DNA of 64,000 nucleotides from CAIUPE01 sp046091665. Lineage in GTDB: Bacteria; Pseudomonadota; Alphaproteobacteria; Rhizobiales; Beijerinckiaceae. The position numbers were made by a program, and so were the translations under genes. Below are positions 34,301-41,930 of this stretch, one piece after another. Each line of letters opens with the position of its first letter. Within the stretch, counting starts at the first letter, position 1. The notes under the pieces were generated by a model. The model ran no database searches. It was given only the letters and a program-made list of their open reading frames with translations, and was not told the origin of the DNA. The stretch is taken from NCBI GenBank assembly GCA_046091665.1, contig JBJTCD010000053.1, positions 1 through 64,000 of the forward strand. Reading direction: 5' to 3'.

Positions 34301-35320
34301 ATGCGTGTGTATTATGATCGCGACGCCGACATCAATCTGATCAAAGGCAAAAACGTCGCCATTGTCGGCTATGGATCGCAGGGCCATGCCCATGCGCTCA
34401 ATCTTCGCGACTCGGGCGTGAAGAACATTGTTGTCGCGCTTCGTGCGGGTTCACCAACGGCAAAGAAGGCGGAAGGCGAAGGCCTGAAAGTCATGACCGT
34501 TGTTGAAGCGGCAAAATGGGCCGATGTTGTGATGATGCTCACGCCCGACGAATTGCAGGCTGATATTTATCGCGACGAATTGCATGCGAATATGAAAAAG
34601 GGCGCAGCTCTTTTGTTCGCTCATGGTTTGAATGTGCATTTCAATCTCATCGAGCCGCGCAAAGATCTCGACGTGTTGATGGTCGCGCCGAAGGGCCCTG
34701 GCCATACTGTGCGTTCGGAATATCAAAAAGGTGGCGGCGTGCCGACTTTGATCGCGATCCATCAGGACGCAACCGGCAATGCCCATGATCTCGGTCTTTC
34801 CTACGCCTCAGCCAATGGCGGTGGTCGCGCGGGCATCATCGAAACGACATTCAAAGAAGAATGCGAAACCGATTTGTTCGGTGAACAAGTCGTGCTTTGC
34901 GGCGGTCTTGTTGAACTGATCCGCGCCGGTTTCGAAACCTTGGTCGAAGCGGGTTACGCACCGGAAATGGCCTATTTTGAATGCTTGCACGAAGTGAAGC
35001 TGATCGTGGATCTCATCTATGAAGGCGGCATCGCCAATATGAATTACTCGATCTCGAACACGGCCGAATATGGCGAATATGTCACCGGCCCGCGCATCAT
35101 CACGTCTGAAACAAAGGCCGAAATGAAACGCGTTCTCGACGACATTCAGACCGGCAAATTCACGCGCGACTGGATGCTCGAGAACAAGGTCAACCAGACC
35201 TCGTTCAAAGCTGTGCGCGCGCGCCACAACGCGCATCAGATCGAAGAAGTTGGCGCAAAGCTCCGCGCGATGATGCCGTGGATTGCGAAGAACAAGCTCG
35301 TCGACAAAGCGAAGAATTGA
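34301..35320 (+). CDS. ilvC: Ketol-acid reductoisomerase IlvC (class I)
   Basis: This 339-residue enzyme has the short class I length. VAIVGYGSQGHAHALNLRDSG is the NADPH-binding loop (GYGSQG 23-28). The Mg-binding part includes ETFKEECETDLFGEQVVLCGG and AYFECLHEVKLIVDLIYEGGI. It converts acetolactate to dihydroxyisovalerate. CAGGAG serves as ribosome binding site. No leader peptide was found in the 107 bases before it. Confidence 0.97.
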   Translation: MRVYYDRDADINLIKGKNVAIVGYGSQGHAHALNLRDSGVKNIVVALRAGSPTAKKAEGEGLKVMTVVEAAKWADVVMMLTPDELQADIYRDELHANMKKGAALLFAHGLNVHFNLIEPRKDLDVLMVAPKGPGHTVRSEYQKGGGVPTLIAIHQDATGNAHDLGLSYASANGGGRAGIIETTFKEECETDLFGEQVVLCGGLVELIRAGFETLVEAGYAPEMAYFECLHEVKLIVDLIYEGGIANMNYSISNTAEYGEYVTGPRIITSETKAEMKRVLDDIQTGKFTRDWMLENKVNQTSFKAVRARHNAHQIEEVGAKLRAMMPWIAKNKLVDKAKN

Positions 35321-35342
35321 TCTCTGTCGATCAATAAAAATA

Positions 35343-35370
35343 AAAAGCCTCGCGAAAGCGGGGCTTTTTT
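35343..35370 (+). terminator. Intrinsic terminator after ilvC
   Basis: AAAGCCTCGC and GCGGGGCTTT form a stem closed by a GAAA tetraloop, followed by a run of six T (35365-35370). The A-rich run on the other side lets it also serve the convergent DUF2442 gene. Confidence 0.9.
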
Positions 35371-35380
35371 GTTGGAGACT

Positions 35381-35776
35381 TTACGCAGCCAAAATCTTCT
35401 TAGGCCGTCCGCCGAGACGACCATTTGCGCGAGAAGCTTGAGCGCGCGCAATTGCCCGTTTCATCAATGTTGAACCGAGATGATCCGCTAAAAGATTCGG
35501 AACCGAGATGTCCGCATCAAGGCTTGGCACATGAAGGCCATAACCACCGCCTTCAATTTCAATTCTACTCAATTCATCAGCCGTAGCATTTTCAAGGCCA
35601 GGCAAAAAGGCAAGGGGGAAGCCAACGACAGCCCCGCTATTTAACTCTATTAATACGTGTTTGCTGCGCCGATCATAACGAGCAGAAATAGCGAGTAATT
35701 GACGCGCCATGCGCTTTTCAGTGCGCGTCGTTATTGTTTGAAAATCGCGGCTTGTCGGAACTTTGAACTTAGCCAT
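35381..35776 (-). CDS. DUF2442 domain protein, probable antitoxin-like partner
   Basis: This 131-residue protein (start MAKFKVPTSRDF) has the DUF2442 pattern ISARYDRRSKHVLIELNSGAVVGFPLAFLPGLENATADELSRIEI. The basic tail RANGRLGGRPKKILAA resembles an AT-hook and may bind DNA. DUF2442 genes are very often paired with DUF4160 genes, and the pair is suspected to be a toxin-antitoxin module, though the activity is not established. It overlaps the DUF4160 gene upstream by eight bases. Confidence 0.85.
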   Translation of the reverse strand: MAKFKVPTSRDFQTITTRTEKRMARQLLAISARYDRRSKHVLIELNSGAVVGFPLAFLPGLENATADELSRIEIEGGGYGLHVPSLDADISVPNLLADHLGSTLMKRAIARAQASRANGRLGGRPKKILAA

Positions 35777-35978
35777 GATACTCACTCCACTGCTTATAAA
35801 TCATCGTTAAATTCTTTGCGAACAACGAACCAATTTCTCTGATTTCCGAAGGACGGAAGCCGGTCTGCTCCGTTAGAACCACGGGGCCTTCAGGGTAGTT
35901 CAATTCGAATTTTGCCCGTGCACCATCACGTCGGATAGCATGAACATGTGGGGGCGGATGATCATTGGGATAGATCAC
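35769..35978 (-). CDS. DUF4160 family protein, possibly 5'-frameshifted
   Basis: The readable frame starts at a GTG and gives MIYPNDHPPPHVHAIRRDGARAKFELNYPEG, then GFRPSEIREIGSLFAKNLTMIYKQWSEYHG, clearly DUF4160. The family usually begins about 12 residues earlier with a sequence like MPTV. That start is present just upstream in another frame (GTG CCG ACC GTT TTA AAA, from 36016), one base out of register at a TTTTAAAA run. So the gene may carry a one-base deletion, or translation may start at the internal GTG. Confidence 0.75.
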   Translation of the reverse strand: MIYPNDHPPPHVHAIRRDGARAKFELNYPEGPVVLTEQTGFRPSEIREIGSLFAKNLTMIYKQWSEYHG

Positions 35979-36031
35979 GACACGGATATTCTTGAGGGTT
36001 TTAAAACGGTCGGCACAGGCGTTTTCTAGCC

Positions 36032-36057
36032 TAAACCTAGATTATAGTCTAGGTTTA
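36032..36057 (-). promoter_or_regulatory. Palindromic operator over the -10 box of DUF4160/DUF2442
   Basis: TAAACCTAGA and TCTAGGTTTA form a perfect 10-bp inverted repeat with a 6-base spacer. Read leftward, a perfect -10 hexamer TATAAT lies at 36046-36041 inside it. A repressor bound here would block transcription of the DUF4160 gene, as in autoregulated toxin-antitoxin operons. A clear -35 is not visible. Confidence 0.7.
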
Positions 36058-36059
36058 TT

Positions 36060-36360
36060 GCGCATCGTCCATTTTCAAAAATCCCTAAAATCCAATCTTT
36101 CAACTTAAAGCTGTATCCACCGCGTATCAGCTACCTAACCCCTTCGCGTTGATTGCGTGAGGGTTTGTGTTTTGGTGTGGGTTTGATATTCTTCCCTTAG
36201 GTCATGTGGATCATGACTCGGGGAACTAGAAAGCCTCAAAGCAAACGGCAGCGCATCTGCCGACACCAAACTGCCCTGACGCTTCCACGTCGGGGTGGCG
36301 ACGTTATGTCCAGGTCGCGAGACTAAAACCGTCGCGGCCATGTTTGCTTTGGCTTTTCTA
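36060..36360. other. Intergenic stretch without a confident gene
   Basis: This stretch between the DUF4160 promoter and the structured element before the small gene at 36415 has no coding frame I can support. Short open frames exist on both strands, but none has a recognisable family or a good ribosome binding site. It may hold decayed coding sequence or a leader transcript. Confidence 0.4.
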
Positions 36361-36411
36361 GCACCCCGACTCCAGTGCGTGTTGCACTGGAGTCCTTTGC
36401 TCACGGGGTGC
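36361..36411 (+). promoter_or_regulatory. Nested hairpin immediately before a small gene
   Basis: GCACCCC (36361-36367) pairs with GGGGTGC (36405-36411). Inside it, GACTCCAGTGC (36368-36378) pairs perfectly with GCACTGGAGTC (36384-36394) around GTGTT. The structure ends three bases before the ATG at 36415, so it could limit ribosome access or be a protein-binding RNA. It is not followed by a U-run. Confidence 0.55.
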
Positions 36412-36414
36412 GCC

Positions 36415-36630
36415 ATGGACTTCAAAGACTTTCCGAACGAGTTCTCGCTTCGCTACCATGTGCATGTGCTTTGTGTTCACACGGAAGCGGTTCTAAAATT
36501 TGCGACCGAGATTGCGGAAGAAGCGCCGGATAATTTAACGCGAGAGGACAAAGAAATTTTCAACGCACTTTCCGATTATCTTGATCGGGCATGTCATCAC
36601 GCCGAGCGATTGAAACGACGTGTGCGATGA
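36415..36630 (+). CDS. Small hypothetical protein
   Basis: This 71-residue frame reads MDFKDFPNEFSLRYHVHVLCVHTEAVLKFATEIAEEAPDN and ends with HHAERLKRRVR. It looks mostly helical and charged and has no family I recognise. The frame could start further upstream at a GTG (36295), but the nested hairpin next to the ATG at 36415 makes the shorter form more likely. The ribosome binding site is weak. It may be a real small gene or an artefact. Confidence 0.4.
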   Translation: MDFKDFPNEFSLRYHVHVLCVHTEAVLKFATEIAEEAPDNLTREDKEIFNALSDYLDRACHHAERLKRRVR

Positions 36631-36675
36631 TCGGAATTCTTGATCATCATAATCAGGCAGTCTAGTCTTTGATCC

Positions 36676-37524
36676 ATGCCCATTCTCTCCATCCAATCCC
36701 ATGTTGTTTACGGCCATGTCGGCAATGCGGCGGCGGTATTTCCGTTGCAGCGCATGGGGTTTGAGGTTTGGCCTTTGCATACCGTACAATTTGCTGCGCA
36801 TACCGGCTATGGCCCGCCAAAGGGACGCGTCTTTGATGCGGCGATGATCGACGAGGTGATGGAGGGGCTTGCGGCGCGGCCGGATTTTTCGACATGCGAG
36901 GCCGTGCTTTCAGGTTATCTCGGATCGGTCGAAAGCGCCGGAGCGGTGCTTCGCGCCGTCGAACGCGTGAAGCGCGCGAATGCCGAAGCGCTTTATTGCT
37001 GTGATCCGGTCATGGGCGATGAAGGTAAAGGCTTTTATGTGAAGCCCGACATGCCTGATTTTATTCGCGAACACATTGCACCGCGCGCGGATATTTTGAC
37101 ACCCAATCTTTTTGAGCTTGAAGCGTTGACGGGTTTACGCGCGCGCTCGCACAGCGAAATCAAAACAGCGATTCAAAAAATTCATACGATGGGTCCGCGG
37201 ATTGTGCTTGTCACATCCGCAATCACGGATGATACGCCGAGCGATCACTTCGATATGATCGTTTCAGATGGTCTTTTAATTTATCGGCTTCGAACACCGC
37301 GTCTTGATCTCGTCCCAAATGGAGCGGGGGACCTCACGGCCTCTTTGTTTTTGGGGCGCTATTTGGTTGATCATGATGTGGCCAAAGCGTTATCGCACGC
37401 CGCATCATCTGTTTATGGTGTGTTGAAGAAAACCAAATCTTTGAACGCTCCTGAGCTTGCGCTTATAGCCGCTCAAGATGAGTTTAAGTCTCCCTCGCAG
37501 ATTTTTTTGCCGGAAGTCCTTTGA
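36676..37524 (+). CDS. pdxY: Pyridoxal kinase PdxY
   Basis: This 282-residue ribokinase-like enzyme has ILSIQSHVVYGHVGNAAAVFPLQRMG at the start, CDPVMGDEGKGFYV in the middle and VPNGAGDLTASLFLGRYL with the catalytic aspartate near the end. It phosphorylates pyridoxal in the vitamin B6 salvage route. The phzF-like gene follows with a stop-start overlap (TGATG). Confidence 0.93.
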   Translation: MPILSIQSHVVYGHVGNAAAVFPLQRMGFEVWPLHTVQFAAHTGYGPPKGRVFDAAMIDEVMEGLAARPDFSTCEAVLSGYLGSVESAGAVLRAVERVKRANAEALYCCDPVMGDEGKGFYVKPDMPDFIREHIAPRADILTPNLFELEALTGLRARSHSEIKTAIQKIHTMGPRIVLVTSAITDDTPSDHFDMIVSDGLLIYRLRTPRLDLVPNGAGDLTASLFLGRYLVDHDVAKALSHAASSVYGVLKKTKSLNAPELALIAAQDEFKSPSQIFLPEVL

Positions 37525-38420
37525 TGTCACGTAAATTTTTTACGCTCGATGTTTTTACGAAGACGGCACTCGCCGGAAATCCACTCGCTGTCATTCTCGA
37601 TAGTGACGGTCTGAGCGATCAATCGATGCAGATGATCGCAAAAGAATTTAATCTCTCTGAAACGGTCTTTATCTTTCCCCCTCACGATCCAACAAACCGC
37701 GCTTCTTTACGCATCTTTACACCCGCAGCCGAATTGCCTTTTGCTGGACATCCGACAGTTGGCACCGCTGTGCTGATGGCTTTGCTTGATGGACACGCAT
37801 CGTCATCTTTTGGATTGGAAGAGAAAGTTGGTCTGGTTGTATGTACCGCGTCACGCATTAGTGACCGCGAGGGTGAGGCGATTTTCACATTGCCGCGTTT
37901 ACCTGAACGCATTGCCGAACCAGCGCCGTCACCCATCATTGCCGAAGCGTTGGGTGTCGAGGTTGATGAGATCGGCTTTGATGATCATCATCCAATCGTT
38001 GCATCGGCGGGCGTTGGCTTTAATTTTGTGCCTTTGAAAACCAAAGACGCTGTGACACGCGCATCCATTAAAGGCCTCAATTGGACGGAGTCCTTCAAAG
38101 CGGCGGGGCGTCCGAATGCGTTTATCTACACGCGTGAAACAGCCGAGCGCGATCATCACTTTCATGCGCGCATGTTCGCGCCGCATTTGGGGATCGGCGA
38201 AGATCCGGCAACAGGCAGCGCGGTTGCCGCCTTTGCGCGAGCCTTTGTTGATTTTGAAAAACCTGAAGACGGCACGCATCGCATTGTCATTGAGCAAGGT
38301 TATGCGATGGGCCGCCCGTCGCAAATTACGCTCGAGATCGATATCGCAAAAGGCGCGCTCGTTGCCGCGCGCATCGGCGGGTCAGCGGTAATAGTGAGTG
38401 AGGGGACGCTAAGGGTCTGA
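37524..38420 (+). CDS. PhzF-family isomerase
   Basis: This 298-residue protein matches the PhzF/YddE fold. FFTLDVFTKTALAGNPLAVILDSDGLS and FNLSETVFIFPP are near the start, and FTPAAELPFAGHPTVGTAVLM and GIGEDPATGSAVAAFARAFV contain the conserved glutamate- and glycine-rich blocks. Many members have no known substrate. It follows pdxY directly, so both are likely co-transcribed, but no metabolic link is obvious. Confidence 0.92.
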   Translation: MSRKFFTLDVFTKTALAGNPLAVILDSDGLSDQSMQMIAKEFNLSETVFIFPPHDPTNRASLRIFTPAAELPFAGHPTVGTAVLMALLDGHASSSFGLEEKVGLVVCTASRISDREGEAIFTLPRLPERIAEPAPSPIIAEALGVEVDEIGFDDHHPIVASAGVGFNFVPLKTKDAVTRASIKGLNWTESFKAAGRPNAFIYTRETAERDHHFHARMFAPHLGIGEDPATGSAVAAFARAFVDFEKPEDGTHRIVIEQGYAMGRPSQITLEIDIAKGALVAARIGGSAVIVSEGTLRV

Positions 38421-38427
38421 TCGGGAC

Positions 38428-38746
38428 TTAATTATGGCCTGAGAGGCGGATCAGCGAAATCATCGCGCCTAACAGCACAACAGTTTGAACGCCAATCGCC
38501 CCGATGATCCACTTCAGCATTTCAATCCTTAAAGCATCGATTTTAGAGTCGATTTTAGCTTCTAGGCGTGCCTCCATTTCGCGCATTTCTTGTCTTAATT
38601 CGCGAATATCGGATTTTGTCGCGAGCTGATCAGAAGTCGCTTCGGAAATAGCTATCGCCAGCCCCTCCGACTATTCTTGCGTGAAATTAGCTTTGTCGCG
38701 CAAAGTCTGAGCAAAAATTCAGCGTATCAAAGGCGAGGGCTGTCAT
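38428..38746 (-). pseudogene. Broken DUF1640-like coiled-coil membrane protein gene
   Basis: On the minus strand an ATG at 38746 opens MTALAFDTLNF, after which the frame is lost. One extra T in a T-run must be skipped to continue AQTLRDKANFTQE. An in-frame TAG (apparently from a CAG codon) then precedes SEGLAIAISEATSDQLATKSDIRELRQEMREME and a C-terminal membrane segment ending LSGHN. This is the plan of DUF1640/CCDC90-like small proteins: coiled coil plus tail anchor. Two independent lesions indicate decay. Confidence 0.75.
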
Positions 38747-38868
38747 GGATCGAACCATCCCAAATGTCAGGTGTCCGATACGCAACGCGACATGAGAAAA
38801 ATATGCGCCTTTGTGAACTCAAATTCAAGACGGAGATCCCGTATTCAAGGAGGGGATTTTCGCAGCCC

Positions 38869-38896
38869 TTGCGCCGGAGGCGACTTTTCCTATAAT
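38869..38896 (+). promoter_or_regulatory. Candidate leuA promoter
   Basis: A perfect -10 hexamer TATAAT (38891-38896) lies 16 bases after TTGCGC (38869-38874). Transcription would start near 38903, giving a leader of about 280 bases before leuA, including the leader peptide. Confidence 0.55.
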
Positions 38897-38963
38897 AATA
38901 GGGAAGTCTTAACCGGCGCGTGAGCATGATTCCGCGTAAGGTTAGACCGGAAAGGACTTTGTT

Positions 38964-39068
38964 GTGGCTTCGACCCTGCCTCTCATCGCGTTGTTCGCGA
39001 CCGTCACTTTGGCGGTGGTAGCGTCTGCTCGTCCGCTTTCTGGCCTCCTTCTTCTTAGCCGCCCCTGA
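38964..39068 (+). CDS. leuA leader peptide (Leu-rich)
   Basis: A GTG-started frame of 34 codons, with AAAGGA 7 bases upstream, encodes MASTLPLIALFATVTLAVV followed by ASARPLSGLLLLSRP. Four consecutive leucine codons (39045-39056) close to its end are the mark of a leucine-sensing leader. Its stop codon lies in the 5' arm of a long stem: CCCCTGAG (39062-39069) with CTCAGGGG (39095-39102). Confidence 0.75.
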   Translation: MASTLPLIALFATVTLAVVASARPLSGLLLLSRP

Positions 39069-39102
39069 GGGCCGGCCGGGCATCAGCCTGGGCGCTCAGG
39101 GG
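39062..39102 (+). promoter_or_regulatory. Stem-loop in the leuA leader
   Basis: CCCCTGAG and CTCAGGGG form an 8-bp perfect stem whose 5' arm includes the leader stop codon. No U-run follows, so it is not a standard terminator. It may time ribosome release or separate the leucine codons from the leuA ribosome binding site at 39169-39174. Confidence 0.55.
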
Positions 39103-39183
39103 AGCACGATAAGACCAGCCACTCCACCGGCCTGCGCGACCCTATGAAAGCCGTGTCCCGGGCAAGACGAAGGACCAAAGACT

Positions 39184-40740
39184 ATGGCCACCACATCAGA
39201 TAAAGACCGCGTCATCATTTTCGACACCACCTTGCGCGATGGCGAGCAGTCTCCAGGCGCGTCCATGACGCTTGAGGAAAAGCTCGAAGTCGCCGATCTC
39301 TTGGATGCGATGGGCGTTGATATCATCGAAGCCGGTTTTCCGATTGCCTCGAATGGCGATTTTGAAGCGGTCGCTGAAATTGCCAAGCGCATCAAACGCG
39401 CAACCGTTGCAGGCCTCGCGCGCGCAATCAATGCGGATATTGATCGCGCAGGTGAAGCGGTGAAATTTGCCAAGAAGCCGCGCATTCATACATTTGTTTC
39501 AACTTCGCCGATCCATCTCGAATTCCAAATGAAGAAGAGCGAGGCGGAAGTGCTCGATATTATCACGGCGACGGTAACCCGCGCGCGCAATCTCGTTGAA
39601 GATGTTGAATGGTCGGCGATGGACGCCACCCGCACCTCGATTGATTATCTCTGCCGTTGTGTCGATGCTGCAATCAAAGCCGGCGCGACGACGATCAATT
39701 TGCCTGACACGGTCGGCTATGCGACGCCAGATGAATATCGTGATATGTTCAAACAGGTGCGCGAACGCGTTGCCAATTCTGACAAAGCGATTTTCTCCTC
39801 TCACTGCCATGATGATTTGGGCTTGGCGGCCGCCAATTCACTCGCCGCTTTGGAAGGGGGCGCGCGCCAGATCGAATGCACCATCAATGGTCTTGGCGAG
39901 CGCGCGGGCAATGCCGCGCTTGAAGAAATCGTGATGGCGATCAAAACACGCGGCGATAAATTGCCTTATGTCACGGGCATCGATGCGACCATGTTAACGC
40001 GCGCGTCGAAACTCGTGGCGGCTGTGACTTCGTTCCCGGTTCAATACAACAAAGCGATTGTCGGCCGGAATGCGTTTGCGCATGAAAGCGGCATTCATCA
40101 AGACGGCATGCTGAAGAACCAGCAGACTTACGAAATCATGACGCCGGCATCCGTCGGCGTGTCGAAAACATCGCTCGTGATGGGCAAACATTCCGGTCGC
40201 GCCGCGTTCCGCGATAAGCTCAAAGAATTGGGTTACGAATTAGGCGAGAATGCGTTTGAGGAAGCCTTCAATCGTATGAAGGATTTGGCCGATCGTAAAA
40301 AGCATGTCTATGACGAAGACATAGAAGCGCTTGTCGGCGACGAGATGAATTCGGGTGCGGATCCGATCAAGGTCGAAAGCCTCACCGTGATTGCCGGCAC
40401 GCAAGGCCCGCAACTTGCGACGCTCACTTTGAACATTGGTGGAACACATAAGACGGTGCAGGCGCGCGGCAATGGCCCGGTTGATGCGTGTTTCAACGCG
40501 ATTAAAGAACTCGTTCCCAATGAAGCGCAGCTCGAACTCTATCAGGTTCATGCCGTCACTGAAGGTACAGACGCGCAAGCGGAAGTCTCGGTGCGTTTGG
40601 GCGAAAATGGCCGTTCGGTGACAGCGAAGGCCGCTGACCCTGATACTCTGGTCGCTTCAACCCGTGCCTATCTCGCAGCTCTTAATCGCTTGATGGTGAA
40701 GCGCACGCGCGGGCCGAACGCGCAGGCCATGGCAAGCTGA
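39184..40740 (+). CDS. leuA: 2-isopropylmalate synthase LeuA
   Basis: This 518-residue enzyme has the catalytic IIFDTTLRDGEQSPGASMTLEEK (R18, D19), SSHCHDDLGLAAANSLAALEGGARQIECTINGLGERAGNAALEE, and the C-terminal regulatory domain that gives leucine feedback. It condenses acetyl-CoA with 2-oxoisovalerate, the first step of leucine synthesis. GAAGGA (39169-39174) is the ribosome binding site. A Leu-rich leader peptide precedes it. Confidence 0.97.
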   Translation: MATTSDKDRVIIFDTTLRDGEQSPGASMTLEEKLEVADLLDAMGVDIIEAGFPIASNGDFEAVAEIAKRIKRATVAGLARAINADIDRAGEAVKFAKKPRIHTFVSTSPIHLEFQMKKSEAEVLDIITATVTRARNLVEDVEWSAMDATRTSIDYLCRCVDAAIKAGATTINLPDTVGYATPDEYRDMFKQVRERVANSDKAIFSSHCHDDLGLAAANSLAALEGGARQIECTINGLGERAGNAALEEIVMAIKTRGDKLPYVTGIDATMLTRASKLVAAVTSFPVQYNKAIVGRNAFAHESGIHQDGMLKNQQTYEIMTPASVGVSKTSLVMGKHSGRAAFRDKLKELGYELGENAFEEAFNRMKDLADRKKHVYDEDIEALVGDEMNSGADPIKVESLTVIAGTQGPQLATLTLNIGGTHKTVQARGNGPVDACFNAIKELVPNEAQLELYQVHAVTEGTDAQAEVSVRLGENGRSVTAKAADPDTLVASTRAYLAALNRLMVKRTRGPNAQAMAS

Positions 40741-40763
40741 TCTGATTTTGTATTGAGTAATTT

Positions 40764-40803
40764 TAAGGGCGTGTTCTTGATCGAGAGTGCGCCCTTATCC
40801 TTT
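40764..40803 (+). terminator. Probable terminator after leuA
   Basis: TAAGGGCG (40764-40771) pairs perfectly with CGCCCTTA (40790-40797), followed by a short T-rich stretch (TCCTTTTC). It overlaps the stop end of the convergent gene. Confidence 0.55.
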
Positions 40804-41481
40804 TCGAAGACCGCTCAGCAATCCGCCGATTGAGGATGGTGATGGGGTAGGTGTGCTTTTTCTTGGCGCGAAATTGTCACCCGATGGTGCCGTGAATGTG
40901 CGTGAGGGCGCGTTCAGTGTCTGGCTCTGCGTTTTCAGCGCCGCACTTAAACCCGAAAAGAAATTAGTAAATGAAACCGTCCGCGGCGTTTGTGTCGTCG
41001 ATCCTGATGGCGGCTTTGGCGCAGTTGTTTTTGGCGGAGGAGGCGCAGGATTTGAAACTTGATTTCGCGGTGATGGGGCTTCACGCGGGACAGGACCTTC
41101 GGTCACGCGAAACTCAGCAATATCAACCGCGCTGGGATTGCGATTGATACGGGGCATCAGGGATTTCAAAGCCAAAGGCGGCATTTCGAGATCGGGCACG
41201 GGCCAGGACGTTTCATTTGTTAGAACGAGCGGAAAGCTTTCAAAAGCTGTCCATGTCGGCGTGTCGTCCCGCACAAGGAGCGTGATCACAAGCGGCGGAT
41301 GATTGGGTTCAATCGTCTCGAAGGACAGGAGATGGAATGCCGCCGCATAGATGGCCAGTTTGAAAAAACCATTCAATCTAAAGCGTGGCTGTATCGCGTG
41401 TGGGGGAGGGATAGACTCGAGGGCCTTTTGAAAAGCCTCGATTTCCTGATCGGAGAGCGCGGCGTGATGCAGCCGATCCAT
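40795..41481 (-). CDS. Unrecognised Pro/Ser/Thr-rich protein with one hydrophobic segment
   Basis: This 228-residue protein has an N-terminal helical part (LSDQEIEAFQKALESIPPP), a single hydrophobic stretch FFKLAIYAAAFHLLSF at about 39-54, and a long tail rich in proline, serine and threonine (PAPPPPKTTAPKPPSG). It may be a membrane-anchored protein with an extended periplasmic or cytoplasmic linker. I do not recognise a family. It is convergent with leuA, and tRNA-Lys lies beyond its start. Confidence 0.6.
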   Translation of the reverse strand: MDRLHHAALSDQEIEAFQKALESIPPPHAIQPRFRLNGFFKLAIYAAAFHLLSFETIEPNHPPLVITLLVRDDTPTWTAFESFPLVLTNETSWPVPDLEMPPLALKSLMPRINRNPSAVDIAEFRVTEGPVPREAPSPRNQVSNPAPPPPKTTAPKPPSGSTTQTPRTVSFTNFFSGLSAALKTQSQTLNAPSRTFTAPSGDNFAPRKSTPTPSPSSIGGLLSGLRKG

Positions 41482-41704
41482 GATCCCCTTCGCTTTGCTT
41501 CACGCGCGCGCTGTCAACAGACTGACGGCGCGCATTCGGTCAGCGGCAGTTCTTGCATAAGCCATACCACGCTGAAAAACTTGTGCGAAGCGCAAGATTC
41601 TGCGGGTAAGAGCGGCTAGATTTTTCCATTTATACTTGCATCCCATATCGGTGCTTGCTAAGGAGCGGCGTAAGCGCGGTCATTTACCGCGCCTTTGTTT
41701 TGAT

Positions 41705-41780
<76 letters not shown>

Positions 41781-41813
41781 TCAAAACCAAAAATTCTCCG
41801 ATAAACATTATGG

Positions 41814-41855
41814 CCTTCATGCTGCGTTGCGCAGATGAAGGGCTATTTGTTTTTT
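41814..41855 (+). terminator. Terminator of tRNA-Lys
   Basis: CCTTCAT and CTGCG (41814-41826) pair with CGCAG and ATGAAGG (41830-41841), about 12 bp with one bulge, followed by a T-run at 41850-41855. It ends the tRNA-Lys transcript. Confidence 0.7.
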
Positions 41856-41876
41856 GAACGCCATAAAAATGAGAAG

Positions 41877-41902
41877 AAAAAAACCCGCCATTTCTGGCGG
41901 GT
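41877..41902 (-). terminator. Terminator of rpsD
   Basis: Read leftward, ACCCGCCA and TGGCGGGT form an 8-bp stem with loop GAAA, followed by a run of T. It lies 28 bases beyond the rpsD stop. Confidence 0.92.
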
Positions 41903-41930
41903 CTTGTGTTTCTGGCAGATCTTGGAAAGA

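Noticed and set aside
36135..36425. A 96-codon minus-strand frame opposite the nested hairpin
   Set aside because: No family, no ribosome binding site, and it reads through both hairpin arms and the start of the plus-strand frame.
38926..39021. An ATG-started frame overlapping the leuA leader in another phase
   Set aside because: It has no leucine run at its end, a poorer ribosome binding site, and ends before the stem-loop. The GTG frame fits an attenuator better.
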